Below, in pieces: positions 30,465-39,887 of a stretch of DNA of 64,000 nt. The notes under the pieces were generated by a model. It worked only from the letters and a program-made list of their open reading frames with translations. It searched no databases and was not told the origin of the DNA. Within the stretch, counting starts at the first letter, position 1; each line of letters opens with the position of its first letter. A program made the position numbers and the translations under genes. This DNA is from Modestobacter sp. VKM Ac-2985 (GTDB taxonomy: Bacteria; Actinomycetota; Actinomycetes; Mycobacteriales; Geodermatophilaceae): assembly GCF_026967925.1 (NCBI RefSeq), contig NZ_JAPVBI010000003.1, positions 747,070 to 811,069 of the forward strand, read 5' to 3'.

Positions 30465-30621
30465 CGAAGATGGCCGCCGCTCGTGTCGGGTGTGGCGGTG
30501 CACACCAACCCGCGGCGGTCACTGCCCACCGGTCGCCGGCTTCTCGGCGAGGGGCTGCCCGCGTGCGGGGTGGGGCGCCGGGCGGCTGGTCGAGCCGGGC
30601 GGCGCAGGGCACCGAGGTAAG

Positions 30622-30627
30622 TAGCAT
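30622..30627 (+). promoter_or_regulatory. Candidate leaderless -10 box of ctaA (TAGCAT)
   Basis: TAGCAT is followed by 7 nt and then the GTG at 30635. No Shine-Dalgarno is present. Confidence 0.5.
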
Positions 30628-30634
30628 CGGTGGC

Positions 30635-31561
30635 GTGTCAGTTCTTCCCTCGCGGGTGCGCAACTCGACGGTCTCCCGGCTGGCGCTGGCCAGCGTGATC
30701 GCCAACGGCCTGATCGTCCTCACCGGCGGGTTCGTCCGGCTCACCGGCTCCGGGCTGGGCTGCCCCACCTGGCCCCGCTGCACCGAGGACAGCTTCACCT
30801 CCACGCCGGAGCTCGCCGCCCACGGCGTCATCGAGTTCGGCAACCGGCTGCTGACGTTCGTCCTGGTGGCGATCGCCGCCGCCACCCTGATCGCGGTCTT
30901 CCGCAGCGCCCGCCGCGACCTGCGCCGGCTCGCCGTGGTGGCCTTCCTGGGCATTCCCGCGCAGGGCCTGGTGGGCGGCGTCACGGTGCTCACCGGGCTG
31001 AACCCGTACACGGTTGCCGCGCACTTCCTGGTCTCGACCGCGCTCGTGGCGCTGACCACCGTGATGTGGCTCCGGTCCCGGGAGCCGGGGGTGGGCCAGC
31101 TCGTCGTGCGCCGGCCGCTCGCCCTGCTGGTGTACGGCATCGCCGCCACCACAGCGGTGGTCCTGGTGCTCGGCACCGTGGTCACCGGCAGCGGCCCGCA
31201 CAGCGGCGACCCCGAGGCGGGCCGCACCGGCTTCGACCCGGCCTTGATGAGCCAGCTGCACGCCGACGCCGTCTTCCTGCTGCTCGGGCTGACGATCGCG
31301 TTGCTGGCGGCGCTGTACGCCACCGACTCCCCCGGCCGGGTCCGCCGGGCCGCCCGCGACCTGCTCATCGTCGAGCTGGCCCAGGGGGTGGTCGGCTACG
31401 TGCAGTACTTCACCCAGCTGCCCATCCTGCTGGTGCTGCTGCACATGGCCGGCGCGGTGCTGACCACCGCCTACGCCGCCCGGTTGGTGTGGTCGGTGCG
31501 CGGCCCGGCGTCCGAGCTGCCGGTCACCTCGGCCCCGCTCACCACCACCGCCGCCCGCTGA
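30635..31561 (+). CDS. ctaA: Heme A synthase (CtaA/Cox15)
   Basis: 308-aa polytopic membrane enzyme oxidising heme O to heme A for cytochrome oxidase. Eight helices are visible. The heme-ligand histidines sit in 'AAHGVIEFGNRLL', 'AAHFLVSTALVAL', 'SQLHADAVFLLLG' and 'LLHMAGAVLTTAY', and 'RLTGSGLGCPTWPRC' is the family loop with the conserved Cys pair. GTG at 30635 is chosen from the TAGCAT box 7 nt upstream and the start of the first helix; GTG at 30656 is possible. Heme O comes from CtaB, encoded nearby at 32215-33138. Confidence 0.93.
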   Translation: MSVLPSRVRNSTVSRLALASVIANGLIVLTGGFVRLTGSGLGCPTWPRCTEDSFTSTPELAAHGVIEFGNRLLTFVLVAIAAATLIAVFRSARRDLRRLAVVAFLGIPAQGLVGGVTVLTGLNPYTVAAHFLVSTALVALTTVMWLRSREPGVGQLVVRRPLALLVYGIAATTAVVLVLGTVVTGSGPHSGDPEAGRTGFDPALMSQLHADAVFLLLGLTIALLAALYATDSPGRVRRAARDLLIVELAQGVVGYVQYFTQLPILLVLLHMAGAVLTTAYAARLVWSVRGPASELPVTSAPLTTTAAR

Positions 31562-31662
31562 GCACGCCGCTCCGGGCACACCCGGTCGGGCAGCCACACC
31601 CGTGGGGCCGCCCGTGCCAGGGTGACCGGCGTGCCGCCTGACGACCTGATCCGGACGCGCCG

Positions 31663-32184
31663 GTGATCACCGACGTGCTGCTCGACCACGCGGCGCTCGT
31701 GCCGGTCGCGCTGCTGGGGGTCGCGCTGGGCTGCGTGCTCCTCGGCGCCGCGGTGCTGCGCAGCCGACGCCCCGTCCCACGGGTGCTCGGCACGCTGCTC
31801 GGGCTGTCCCTGCTGCCGGCGGTGGCGCTGACACTCGTCCCCACGGGCAACTCGCGGATCGACGCCGCTCGCTGCACGGTGCAGTTCTCCCTCCCGACCC
31901 TGGGCAGCGTGGAGCTGCTGGCGAACCTCGCGCTGTTCGTCCCGCCGGCCTTCCTCGGCACGCTGCTCAGCCGCCGTCCGCTGGTCGTGGTCGCCGTCGC
32001 GGCGGCCGCATCCGCGCTGATCGAGGCGCTCCAGGCCGTGGTGCCGGCCCTCGGGCGGGCCTGCGACACCACCGACTGGACGATGAACACCGCAGGCGCC
32101 GTCGTGGGGGGCCTGCTCGCCGTCGGTACCCGCGCCCTGGCGGGCCGTCGCCACGACGACCGCGACCCGGTCGCGCATGGCTGA
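31663..32184 (+). CDS. VanZ-like membrane protein
   Basis: 173-aa protein with about four membrane segments. The VanZ-like core is 'ELLANLALFVPPAFLGTLL' followed by 'ALIEALQAVVPALGRACDTTDWTMNTAGAVVGGLL', which matches the family's N...E...R...D..N layout. VanZ-like proteins are membrane proteins linked in some bacteria to teicoplanin tolerance; no glycopeptide resistance genes are near. The GTG start has no clear ribosome-binding site. It is in the same direction as ctaA, 101 nt away. Confidence 0.75.
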   Translation: MITDVLLDHAALVPVALLGVALGCVLLGAAVLRSRRPVPRVLGTLLGLSLLPAVALTLVPTGNSRIDAARCTVQFSLPTLGSVELLANLALFVPPAFLGTLLSRRPLVVVAVAAAASALIEALQAVVPALGRACDTTDWTMNTAGAVVGGLLAVGTRALAGRRHDDRDPVAHG

Positions 32185-32214
32185 GCTGCCAGGGCCGCGC
32201 TCCGGCCCGCACCG

Positions 32215-33138
32215 CTAGAGGAGGACGTCGGCCACCAGGGCGATCGACAGCAGCGTCATGTAGGTGATCGACACCGAGAACAGCCGCATCGGACGGTCCG
32301 GGACGCTGCCCTTGATCCGCCGCAGCCAGGCGTGCGACTCCGCGACGTACCAGGCGCCGAGGCCCAGGGTGGCGATGCCGGTGACCCAGCCGAGCTGCGG
32401 CGTCACGGGGACCATCAGCAGCGAGGTGCCCAACGTGCCCCACGCCCAGGCGACGGACTGGCGGCCGACGGTGACCGGCCCGGCCACCACCGAGAGCATC
32501 GGCACCCCGGCGCGGAAGTAGTCGAAGCGGAACCGGCTGGCCAGCGCCCAGAAGTGCGGCATCTGCCAGCAGAAGACGATGCCGAAGAAGACGACGGCCG
32601 GCCAGTCCAGCGAGCCGGTGACCGCGGCCCAGCCGATCAGCACCGGGGCGGCGCCCGGGAGCCCGCCGAACACCGTGTTGTGCCGGGTCCGGCGCTTGAG
32701 CACCATCGTGTAGAGCACCGAGTAGGCCAGCACCGCGGCCGCCGCCAGCACCGTGGCCAGCGGCGTGGTGAACAGGCCCAGCACGACCAGCGAGACCCAC
32801 GCCAGCAGGACGCCGAAGACCAGTGCGTTGCGCGGCGCGATGACCCCGCTGGGGATCGGCCGGTCGCGGGTCCGGGACATCAGCCGGTCGATGTCCCGGT
32901 CGTACCAGCAGTTGATCGTGTTGGCGGCGCCGGCGGCGAGCATGCCGCCGACCAGGGTGGCCACGACGAGACCGGTGCCCGGCCAGCCCCCGGCCGCGAG
33001 CATCATCGCCGGCAGCGTGGTGACCAGCAGCAGCTCGACCAGCTTCGGCTTGGTCAGCGACACGTAGGCGGCGACCGTGCCACCGGCCGAACGCATCGGC
33101 CGGACCCGGCCGACGGAGCGGTCCGCGATCGCCGTCAC
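32215..33138 (-). CDS. ctaB: Protoheme IX farnesyltransferase (heme O synthase)
   Basis: 307-aa UbiA-superfamily membrane prenyltransferase that adds farnesyl to heme B. The first Asp-rich motif is 'NTINCWYDRDIDRLMSRTRDRP', about nine hydrophobic segments follow, and 'SLTKPKLVELLLVTT' is the typical CtaB opening. The GTG start at 33138 is divergent from tkt. A promoter candidate lies upstream (TTCCCT-N16-TACAGT at 33246-33219). Confidence 0.95.
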   Translation of the reverse strand: MTAIADRSVGRVRPMRSAGGTVAAYVSLTKPKLVELLLVTTLPAMMLAAGGWPGTGLVVATLVGGMLAAGAANTINCWYDRDIDRLMSRTRDRPIPSGVIAPRNALVFGVLLAWVSLVVLGLFTTPLATVLAAAAVLAYSVLYTMVLKRRTRHNTVFGGLPGAAPVLIGWAAVTGSLDWPAVVFFGIVFCWQMPHFWALASRFRFDYFRAGVPMLSVVAGPVTVGRQSVAWAWGTLGTSLLMVPVTPQLGWVTGIATLGLGAWYVAESHAWLRRIKGSVPDRPMRLFSVSITYMTLLSIALVADVLL

Positions 33139-33460
33139 CGGGGGCCCATGGGCGCAGCGTCGCGCGGGCAGCAGGGCACCACGAGGTCCTTCTCCGCCGG
33201 GGATGGGGTTGCCGACTCACTGTAGCCCGGCCCTCCCTACAGGGAATGGCCGGACACCACTAGGGTTTGATCACGTTGACTCTGCGCGTGATGCGGGTAG
33301 GGCGGACGTCGAGGACGACGGCGCGCCCACGCTCACGACCTCCGACCGCGCCGACCGGGGCGGCCGTGGTGCGCATCGTCGTCCGTCCCGGGGTGAACTG
33401 CCCCCGTGCCCCCGGGCGGGTCCGACACCGACCGATCCCCGAGGGAGCTCCGAGCGCCAC
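33139..33460. promoter_or_regulatory. Divergent ctaB/tkt intergenic region
   Basis: 322 nt without a convincing gene. For ctaB (minus strand), TACAGT at 33219-33224 with TTCCCT at 33241-33246 (16-nt spacer) is the best promoter, leaving an ~75-nt leader. For tkt, TAGGGT at 33261-33266 could be a -10, leaving a long leader of about 185 nt. No -35 matches well for tkt, and no riboswitch class was recognised in its leader. Confidence 0.4.
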
Positions 33461-35692
33461 ATGACCAGCGACAACGGAACCAAGAGCACCGCTGCCGAGG
33501 CCCCCGCCGAGGCCGCCACCGACTCCTCGACCGGCTCGCCCCCCCAGCCTGATCCGACCCTCCCCCAGGGCTTCGGCGACCTGGACCGCGCGGCCATCGA
33601 CACGGCGCGCGTCCTGGCGATGGACGCGGTGCAGAAGGTCGGCAACGGCCACCCCGGCACCGCGATGAGCATGGCGCCGGTCGCCTACCTGCTCTTCCAG
33701 AAGTGGCTGAAGCACGACCCCAGCGACCCCAACTGGGCCGCCCGCGACCGCTTCGTGCTCTCCATGGGGCACTCGAGCCTCACCCTCTACGTGCAGCTCT
33801 ACCTGGCCGGCTACGGCCTGGAGCTGTCCGACCTGCAGGCGCTGCGCACCTGGGGCTCCAAGACCCCGGGCCACCCCGAGGTCGGGCACACCGCCGGGGT
33901 CGAGACAACGACGGGCCCGCTGGGCCAGGGCGTCGGCAACGCGGTGGGCATGGCGATGGCCGCCCGGCGCGAGCGCGGCATGCTCGACCCGGACGCCCCC
34001 GAGGGCGAGAGCCTCTTCGACCACACCATCTGGGCCTTCGCCTCCGACGGCGACCTGGAGGAGGGCGTCAGCGGCGAGGCCTCCTCGCTCGCCGGCACCC
34101 AGGAGCTGGGCAACCTCGTCCTCGTCTACGACGACAACCGGATCTCGATCGAGGACGACACCACGATCGCCTTCACCGAGGACGTCGGCGCCCGCTACGC
34201 CGCCTACGGCTGGCACGTCCAGCACGTGGACGACGGCGAGGACCTGGCCGCCGTGGACGCCGCGTTCGCCGCCGCCAAGGCCGAGACCACCCGCCCCTCG
34301 ATCATCGTGCTCCGCACGGTCATCGGCTGGCCCGCGCCGAACAAGCAGAACACCGGCGCCGTGCACGGCTCGGCCCTCGGCGACGACGAGGTGAAGGCGA
34401 CCAAGGAGATCCTCGGCTTCGACCCGGAGAAGACCTTCGACGTCACCCCCGAGGTCATCGAGCACACCCGCAAGGCCGTCACCCGCGGCCAGCAGGCGCA
34501 CGCGGAGTGGCAGAAGCGCTTCGACGCCTGGACCGCCGCCAACCCCGAGGGTGCCGCGCTGCTGGAGCGGATGAGCACCCGCACCCTCCCCGAGGGCTGG
34601 GCTGCCGGACTGCCGTCCTGGGACGCCGACCCCAAGGGCGTCGCCACCCGCAAGGCCTCCGGGGAGGTCCTCGCCGCCCTCTACCCCGAGCTCCCCGAGC
34701 TGTGGGGCGGCTCGGCCGACCTCGCCGAGAGCAACAACACCGCGGTCAAGGGCGAGCCGTCGTTCCTGCCGGCCAGCCGCCAGACCAAGATGTGGTCCGG
34801 TGGCCCCTACGGCCGCACGCTGCACTTCGGCGTCCGCGAGCACGCCATGGGCGCGATCATGAACGGCATCGCGCTGCACGGCGGCACCCGCGTCTACGGC
34901 GGCACCTTCCTCACGTTCTCCGACTACATGCGCGGTGCGGTGCGACTGGCCGCCCTCATGCAGCTGCCGGTGACCTACGTGTGGACCCACGACTCGATCG
35001 GCCTGGGCGAGGACGGCCCGACCCACCAGCCGATCGAGCACTACGCCGCGCTGCGCGCCATCCCGGGGCTGGACTTCGTCCGCCCGGCCGACGCCAACGA
35101 GACCGCGGTGGCCTGGCGCACGATCCTCGAGCACAACGACCGGCCCGCGGGGCTGGCGCTGTCGCGGCAGAACCTGCCGGTGTTCGACCGCACCGAGTTC
35201 GCCTCGGCCGAGGGCACCGCCAAGGGCGGGTACGTGCTGGCCGAGGCGTCCAACGGCGCCCCCGAGGTGGTCCTCATGGGCACCGGCTCGGAGGTCCAGA
35301 TCGCGGTGGCCGCCCGCGAGCAGCTCGAGGCCCAGGGCGTGCCGACCCGCGTCGTGTCCCTGCCCTGCTGGGAGTGGTTCGCCGAGCAGGACGAGGCCTA
35401 CCGCCTCCAGGTGCTGCCGCCCTCGGTCCGGGCACGGGTCAGCGTCGAGGCCGGGGTGCCGATGGGCTGGCGGGAGTTCGTCGGTGACGCCGGCCGGATC
35501 GTCGGGCTGAACCACTACGGCGCCAGCGCGTCCTACTCCACGCTCTACGAGGAGTTCGGGCTGACCGCGGAGGCCGTCGTGGCCGCCGCACAGGAGAGCA
35601 TCCAGGCCGCTGCCTCCGGTGCCACCCCGCCCAGCGGTGCCGGCGTCTCCCGCGGCGGGGTCTTCGGCTCCGACGCCACCGCCGACCACTGA
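33461..35692 (+). CDS. tkt: Transketolase
   Basis: 743-aa ThDP enzyme of the pentose phosphate pathway moving two-carbon units between sugar phosphates. Visible are '[13 protein letters not shown]', '[13 protein letters not shown]', the ThDP-Mg motif '[13 protein letters not shown]', the catalytic Glu in '[14 protein letters not shown]', and '[16 protein letters not shown]'. A ~45-residue Ala/Thr/Pro-rich N-terminal extension precedes the fold. ATG at 33461 fits homologues; the nearest GAGGGAG is rather far (about 14 nt). It is first in tkt-tal-zwf-opcA-pgl. Confidence 0.97.
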   Translation: MTSDNGTKSTAAEAPAEAATDSSTGSPPQPDPTLPQGFGDLDRAAIDTARVLAMDAVQKVGNGHPGTAMSMAPVAYLLFQKWLKHDPSDPNWAARDRFVLSMGHSSLTLYVQLYLAGYGLELSDLQALRTWGSKTPGHPEVGHTAGVETTTGPLGQGVGNAVGMAMAARRERGMLDPDAPEGESLFDHTIWAFASDGDLEEGVSGEASSLAGTQELGNLVLVYDDNRISIEDDTTIAFTEDVGARYAAYGWHVQHVDDGEDLAAVDAAFAAAKAETTRPSIIVLRTVIGWPAPNKQNTGAVHGSALGDDEVKATKEILGFDPEKTFDVTPEVIEHTRKAVTRGQQAHAEWQKRFDAWTAANPEGAALLERMSTRTLPEGWAAGLPSWDADPKGVATRKASGEVLAALYPELPELWGGSADLAESNNTAVKGEPSFLPASRQTKMWSGGPYGRTLHFGVREHAMGAIMNGIALHGGTRVYGGTFLTFSDYMRGAVRLAALMQLPVTYVWTHDSIGLGEDGPTHQPIEHYAALRAIPGLDFVRPADANETAVAWRTILEHNDRPAGLALSRQNLPVFDRTEFASAEGTAKGGYVLAEASNGAPEVVLMGTGSEVQIAVAAREQLEAQGVPTRVVSLPCWEWFAEQDEAYRLQVLPPSVRARVSVEAGVPMGWREFVGDAGRIVGLNHYGASASYSTLYEEFGLTAEAVVAAAQESIQAAASGATPPSGAGVSRGGVFGSDATADH

Positions 35693-35700
35693 GCACGTGA

Positions 35701-35747
35701 CCCCGGCCGGGTCCCGCCGCACACTCGAGGCGGGACCCGGGCCGGGG
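35701..35747 (+). terminator. Hairpin between tkt and tal
   Basis: A 10-bp stem (35709-35718 with 35729-35738) is extended by 8 more pairs (35701-35708 with 35740-35747) past a one-base bulge, with a 10-nt loop. It starts 8 nt after the tkt stop. No T-run, so it may be a partial terminator or a 3'-end stabiliser inside the operon. Confidence 0.6.
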
Positions 35748-35819
35748 CCACCACCAGTCGACAACTCGCACACGGGGCTCCCACCGCGGGGCCTGACCAC
35801 ACCGACAGGAGGGCATGAG

Positions 35820-36926
35820 ATGGCCCAGAACGAGAACCTGGCACAGCTGTCGAAGGCGGGGGTCGCCGTCTGGCTCGACGACCTCTCCCGCGACCGCATC
35901 CGCAGCGGCAACCTGCAGTCGCTGGTCGACGAGCAGAGCGTCGTCGGCGTCACCACCAACCCGAGCATCTTCGCCGCGGCGATCAGCGGCTCGAAGTCCT
36001 ACGACGACCAGCTGCACGCGCTGGCCGTCCGCAAGGTCAGCGTCGAGGAGGCGCTGCGCACCATCACCGCAGCCGACGTCCGCGACGCCTGCGACCTGCT
36101 CGCGCCCGTCGCGGCCCGGACCGGCCGCGACGGCCGGGTCTCCCTCGAGGTGGCGCCGGGCCTGGCGCACGACGAGGACGCCACCGCCGCCGAGGCCGCC
36201 CACCTGTGGTGGCTCGTCGACCGGCCGAACCTGTTCATCAAGATCCCGGCCACGCAGGCGAGCCTGCCGGCGATCACCACCTCGATCGCCCGGGGCATCA
36301 GCGTCAACGTGACGCTGATCTTCAGCCTCGAGCGCTACAAGGCCGTCATGGACGCCTACCTCACCGGCCTCGAGCAGCGGCTGGCCGAGGACCCGAACGC
36401 CTCGTTCGAGGGCATCGAGTCGGTGGCGTCGTTCTTCGTGTCCCGGGTGGACACCGAGATCGACAAGCGCCTGGACGACAGCGGTGCGGACGCCTCGCTC
36501 AAGGGCAAGGCGGGCGTCGCGAACGCCCAGCTGGCCTACCAGGCGTACGAGGAGGTCTTCTCCTCCGACCGCTGGAAGGCGCTGGAGGCCAAGGGTGCGA
36601 GCAAGCAGCGCCCGCTGTGGGCCTCCACCGGGGTCAAGAACCCCGACTACTCCGACACCCTCTACCTGTCCGAGCTCATCGCCCCGGACACGGTGAACAC
36701 GATGCCGGAGAAGACGATGCAGGCCTACGCCGACCACGGCCAGGCCGGCACCCCGGTGCAGTCGGCCTACGCGGACGCCGAGAAGGTCATGCAGGCGGTC
36801 GCCGACGCCGGTGTCGACCTCGACGACGTGTTCCGCGTCCTGGAGGACGAGGCCGTGCAGAAGTTCGTCGACGCCTGGGACGAGCTGACCGGCTCGGTGC
36901 AGGAGCAGCTGCAGGACAAGGCGTGA
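35820..36926 (+). CDS. tal: Transaldolase
   Basis: 368-aa transaldolase of the bacterial actinomycete/plastid type, moving dihydroxyacetone units in the pentose phosphate pathway. '[15 protein letters not shown]' opens the barrel, and the Schiff-base Lys is in '[16 protein letters not shown]'. '[13 protein letters not shown]' and '[18 protein letters not shown]' follow. ATG at 35820 is used because AGGAGGG lies 6 nt upstream; the ATG at 35815 is out of frame. Confidence 0.96.
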   Translation: MAQNENLAQLSKAGVAVWLDDLSRDRIRSGNLQSLVDEQSVVGVTTNPSIFAAAISGSKSYDDQLHALAVRKVSVEEALRTITAADVRDACDLLAPVAARTGRDGRVSLEVAPGLAHDEDATAAEAAHLWWLVDRPNLFIKIPATQASLPAITTSIARGISVNVTLIFSLERYKAVMDAYLTGLEQRLAEDPNASFEGIESVASFFVSRVDTEIDKRLDDSGADASLKGKAGVANAQLAYQAYEEVFSSDRWKALEAKGASKQRPLWASTGVKNPDYSDTLYLSELIAPDTVNTMPEKTMQAYADHGQAGTPVQSAYADAEKVMQAVADAGVDLDDVFRVLEDEAVQKFVDAWDELTGSVQEQLQDKA

Positions 36927-36931
36927 CCGCC

Positions 36932-36970
36932 GGGGCCCGGGCGGCGGCGCACCTGCCGCCCCCGGGCCCC
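36932..36970 (+). terminator. Hairpin between tal and zwf
   Basis: GGGGCCCGGG at 36932-36941 and following bases pair with 36955-36970 with one bulge, only 5 nt after the tal stop. Very G+C-rich, no T-run; probably a weak terminator or processing signal. Confidence 0.55.
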
Positions 36971-37072
36971 GCGCTGCCCCGCCTGTGCACCACCCTCTGG
37001 ACACCGTCCGTCGTCCGTTCCGGCGCCGCACCGGACGACGGGCACCCTGCGAGCTGATCGAGGACGGACACG

Positions 37073-38596
37073 ATGCCCACCAACCCGTTGCGCGATCCAC
37101 GGGACCGGCGGCTGCCCCGGGTCCCCGAGCCCTGCGCCCTCGTCGTCTTCGGGATCACCGGGGACCTCTCGCGCAAGAAGCTCCTCCCCGCCGTCTACGA
37201 CCTGGCGAACCGCGGCCTGCTGCCCACCAACTTCGCGCTGCTGGGCTTCGCCCGCCGCGACTGGGGCGACGTGGAGTTCTCCGAGCTGGCCCGCTCCGCC
37301 GCCCGCGAGCACGCCCGCACGCCGTGGCGCGAGGAGGTCTGGGAGCGGCTGGCCAACAGCGTCCGGTTCGTCCAGGGCTCCTTCGACGACGACAACGCCT
37401 TCGACGAGCTGGCCAGCAACCTGGCCGAGCTGGAGGGCAGTCACGGCATCGGCGGCAACGCGGCCTTCTACCTGTCGATCCCGCCGGCCATGTTCCCCAC
37501 CGTCCTGAAGCAGATGCAGCGCACGGGGATGGCCGAGAGCAGCCCGGACCGCTGGCGCCGCGTCGTCGTGGAGAAGCCCTTCGGCACCGACCTGGCCTCC
37601 AGCCGTGAGCTCAACGAACTGGTCGACTCGGTGTTCACCGCCGACGACGTCTTCCGGATCGACCACTACCTCGGCAAGGAGACGGTCCAGAACCTGCTGG
37701 CCCTCCGCTTCGCCAACACGATGTTCGAGCCGATCTGGAACGGCCACCACGTCGACTCGGTGCAGATCACCATGGCCGAGGACGTCGGCATCGGCGGCCG
37801 GGCCGGGTTCTACGAGAAGACCGGCGCCGCCCGCGACGTCCTGCAGAACCACCTTCTCCAGCTCCTGGCGCTGACCGCCATGGAGGAGCCGGTCGAGTTC
37901 TCCGCGGAGGAGATCCGCACCGAGAAGCTCAAGGTGCTCCGGGCGGTCTCCGTCCCCGCCGAGGACGACATGGTCCAGTTCGCGATCCGCGGCCAGTACC
38001 AGCAGGGCTGGCTGGCCGGTCAGCGGGCGAACGGCTACCGCCAGGAGGACGGCGTCGCGAGCGACTCCAGCACCGAGACCTACGCCGCCGTCCGGCTGGG
38101 CGTGGAGACCCGGCGCTGGGCGGGCGTGCCGTTCTACCTGCGCACCGGCAAGCGGCTGCCCCGCCGGGTCACCGAGATCGCCCTGGTCTTCAAGCGGGCG
38201 CCGCACCTGCCCTTCGCCCCCACCGACACCGAGGAGCTGGGCCACAACCAGCTCGTCATCCGGGTGCAGCCCGACGAGGGCATGACACTGAAGTTCGGCT
38301 CGAAGGTGCCCGGCAGCGTGATGGAGGTCCGCGACGTCGCGATGGACTTCCTCTACGGCGAGCAGTTCACCGAGGCGAGCCCGGAGGCCTACGAGCGGCT
38401 GCTGCTCGACGTGCTGCTCGGCGACGCCACGCTCTTCCCCCGCAACGCCGAGGTGGAGGCCTCCTGGGCGGTCATCGACCCGCTCGAGGCGTTCTGGGCC
38501 GACACCGAGCCGCACCCGTACCGCGCCGGCGAGTGGGGTCCGCGGGCCGCCGACGCCATGCTCGAGGCCGACGGCCGGCTCTGGCGCCGACCGTGA
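37073..38596 (+). CDS. zwf: Glucose-6-phosphate 1-dehydrogenase
   Basis: 507-aa enzyme making 6-phosphogluconolactone and NADPH from glucose 6-phosphate. The coenzyme motif is 'VVFGITGDLSRKKLLPAVY' and the active-site signature 'RIDHYLGKETVQNLL'; 'EKPFGTDLASSR' and 'RTGKRLPRRVTEI' are also typical. pgi, often found between tal and zwf in other actinobacteria, is not here. opcA, its allosteric partner, follows 46 nt downstream and pgl after that. Confidence 0.97.
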   Translation: MPTNPLRDPRDRRLPRVPEPCALVVFGITGDLSRKKLLPAVYDLANRGLLPTNFALLGFARRDWGDVEFSELARSAAREHARTPWREEVWERLANSVRFVQGSFDDDNAFDELASNLAELEGSHGIGGNAAFYLSIPPAMFPTVLKQMQRTGMAESSPDRWRRVVVEKPFGTDLASSRELNELVDSVFTADDVFRIDHYLGKETVQNLLALRFANTMFEPIWNGHHVDSVQITMAEDVGIGGRAGFYEKTGAARDVLQNHLLQLLALTAMEEPVEFSAEEIRTEKLKVLRAVSVPAEDDMVQFAIRGQYQQGWLAGQRANGYRQEDGVASDSSTETYAAVRLGVETRRWAGVPFYLRTGKRLPRRVTEIALVFKRAPHLPFAPTDTEELGHNQLVIRVQPDEGMTLKFGSKVPGSVMEVRDVAMDFLYGEQFTEASPEAYERLLLDVLLGDATLFPRNAEVEASWAVIDPLEAFWADTEPHPYRAGEWGPRAADAMLEADGRLWRRP

Positions 38597-38642
38597 TCCG
38601 CCTCCCCCGAACCGCCCGAGCGACTCCCCAGGAGGGGATCTC

Positions 38643-39887
38643 ATGACCACGCTGTGGGACACCACCGGATCCGCGGTCGTCAAGGAACTGGCCGCCCAGC
38701 GCCGCACCGGCGGCGCCGTGATGAGCGGCGTCGCGCTGACCCTGGTGGTCGTCGCCGACGAGGGCCGGGTCGCCGAGGCCGAGCAGGCCGCCTCCGCCGC
38801 GGCCGAGGTGCACCCGTGCCGGCTGCTGGTCGTCGTCCGGCGCCAGGTCGAGGCCCCGGTGCCCCGGCTGGACGCCGAGGTGCTCATCGGTGGCCGGCTG
38901 GGCCCCGGCGAGGCCGTCGTCATGCGGATGTACGGCCGGCTCGGCCTGCACGCGGAGTCCGTCGTGCTGCCGCTGCTCGCCGCTGACGCGCCGGTCGTCA
39001 CCTGGTGGCACGAGACCCCGCCGGAGCTCATCGCGCGGGACGCCCTGGGCGTGATCGCCAACCGCCGGATCACCGACTCCGCCATGGCGGCCGACCCGGT
39101 CGCCGCGCTGCGGAACCGGGCACACGACTACGCCCCCGGCGACACCGACCTGGCGTGGACCCGCAGCACCCCCTGGCGGGCCACGCTCGCCTCCACCCTG
39201 GACTCCGTCTCCGGGCGCCGCGGCGACCTGGTCCGGGTGCACGGCGGGCAGGTCGAGGGCGACCCGGAGAGCGCGACCGCCCAGTTGGTCGCCGGGTGGC
39301 TGTCCGCCCGGTGCGGCTGCACCATCCAGGTGGTCCCCACCGCGCGGGTGCCCGGATCGGCCGGCATCGACAGCGTCGAGCTGCGCCTGGACCAGGACGA
39401 GGTCGTCCGGCTGCAGGACGACCGGAAGGGCGGAGCGGTCATCAACCAGCCGTTCCGGCCGGAGGCCATCGTCGCGCTGCCCGACCGCAGCCTCGGCGAG
39501 CTGATCGGTGAGGAGCTGCGCCGGCTGGACTCCGACGAGCCCTACAGCGAGGCGCTGGAGGCGGTGACCGGTGCGACCGGTCTCTCGGCCCGGCCCAACT
39601 GCCGGGACCACGTCTGGTACGACCCCATGCGGCCGCAGCAGACCTCCGAGCCGACGAACGGGAACGGCAACGGCAACGGCTCACCGCCCAGCGCCTCCCC
39701 CGCGGCGTCGGCGGCCACCCCGGCCCCGACCGTGCCCGACGACTCGACCGACGCCGACGAGGTGGCCGAGAGCGGCGAGCACGACTCCCCCGCCGACGAC
39801 TCCGACGAGCAGCCGGTCGTGCAGTCCCCCGACGCGCCGTCGGCGGCGGCCGGCGGCGCACCGACCAGGAAGGCGCGCACCCGATGA
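38643..39887 (+). CDS. opcA: Glucose-6-phosphate dehydrogenase assembly protein OpcA
   Basis: 414-aa OpcA, needed for G6PDH assembly or activation in actinobacteria and cyanobacteria. The family core is seen in 'MTTLWDTTGSAVVKELA', 'VTWWHETPPE', 'AHDYAPGDTDLAWTR' and 'FRPEAIVALPDRSLGELIGEELR'. The last ~80 residues are a Pro/Ala/Asp/Glu-rich disordered tail starting with an Asn-Gly repeat ('NGNGNGNGS'), longer than in relatives I know. AGGAGGGG precedes the ATG; the 3' end overlaps pgl by four bases. Confidence 0.94.
   Translation: MTTLWDTTGSAVVKELAAQRRTGGAVMSGVALTLVVVADEGRVAEAEQAASAAAEVHPCRLLVVVRRQVEAPVPRLDAEVLIGGRLGPGEAVVMRMYGRLGLHAESVVLPLLAADAPVVTWWHETPPELIARDALGVIANRRITDSAMAADPVAALRNRAHDYAPGDTDLAWTRSTPWRATLASTLDSVSGRRGDLVRVHGGQVEGDPESATAQLVAGWLSARCGCTIQVVPTARVPGSAGIDSVELRLDQDEVVRLQDDRKGGAVINQPFRPEAIVALPDRSLGELIGEELRRLDSDEPYSEALEAVTGATGLSARPNCRDHVWYDPMRPQQTSEPTNGNGNGNGSPPSASPAASAATPAPTVPDDSTDADEVAESGEHDSPADDSDEQPVVQSPDAPSAAAGGAPTRKARTR

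Noticed and set aside
33267-33464. 65-codon open frame from a TTG, whose stop overlaps the tkt ATG (ATGA), a possible leader peptide
   Set aside because: Third-position G+C is clearly lower than in the neighbouring genes, no ribosome-binding site precedes it, and the peptide is Arg/Pro-rich without similarity. The overlap is probably chance.
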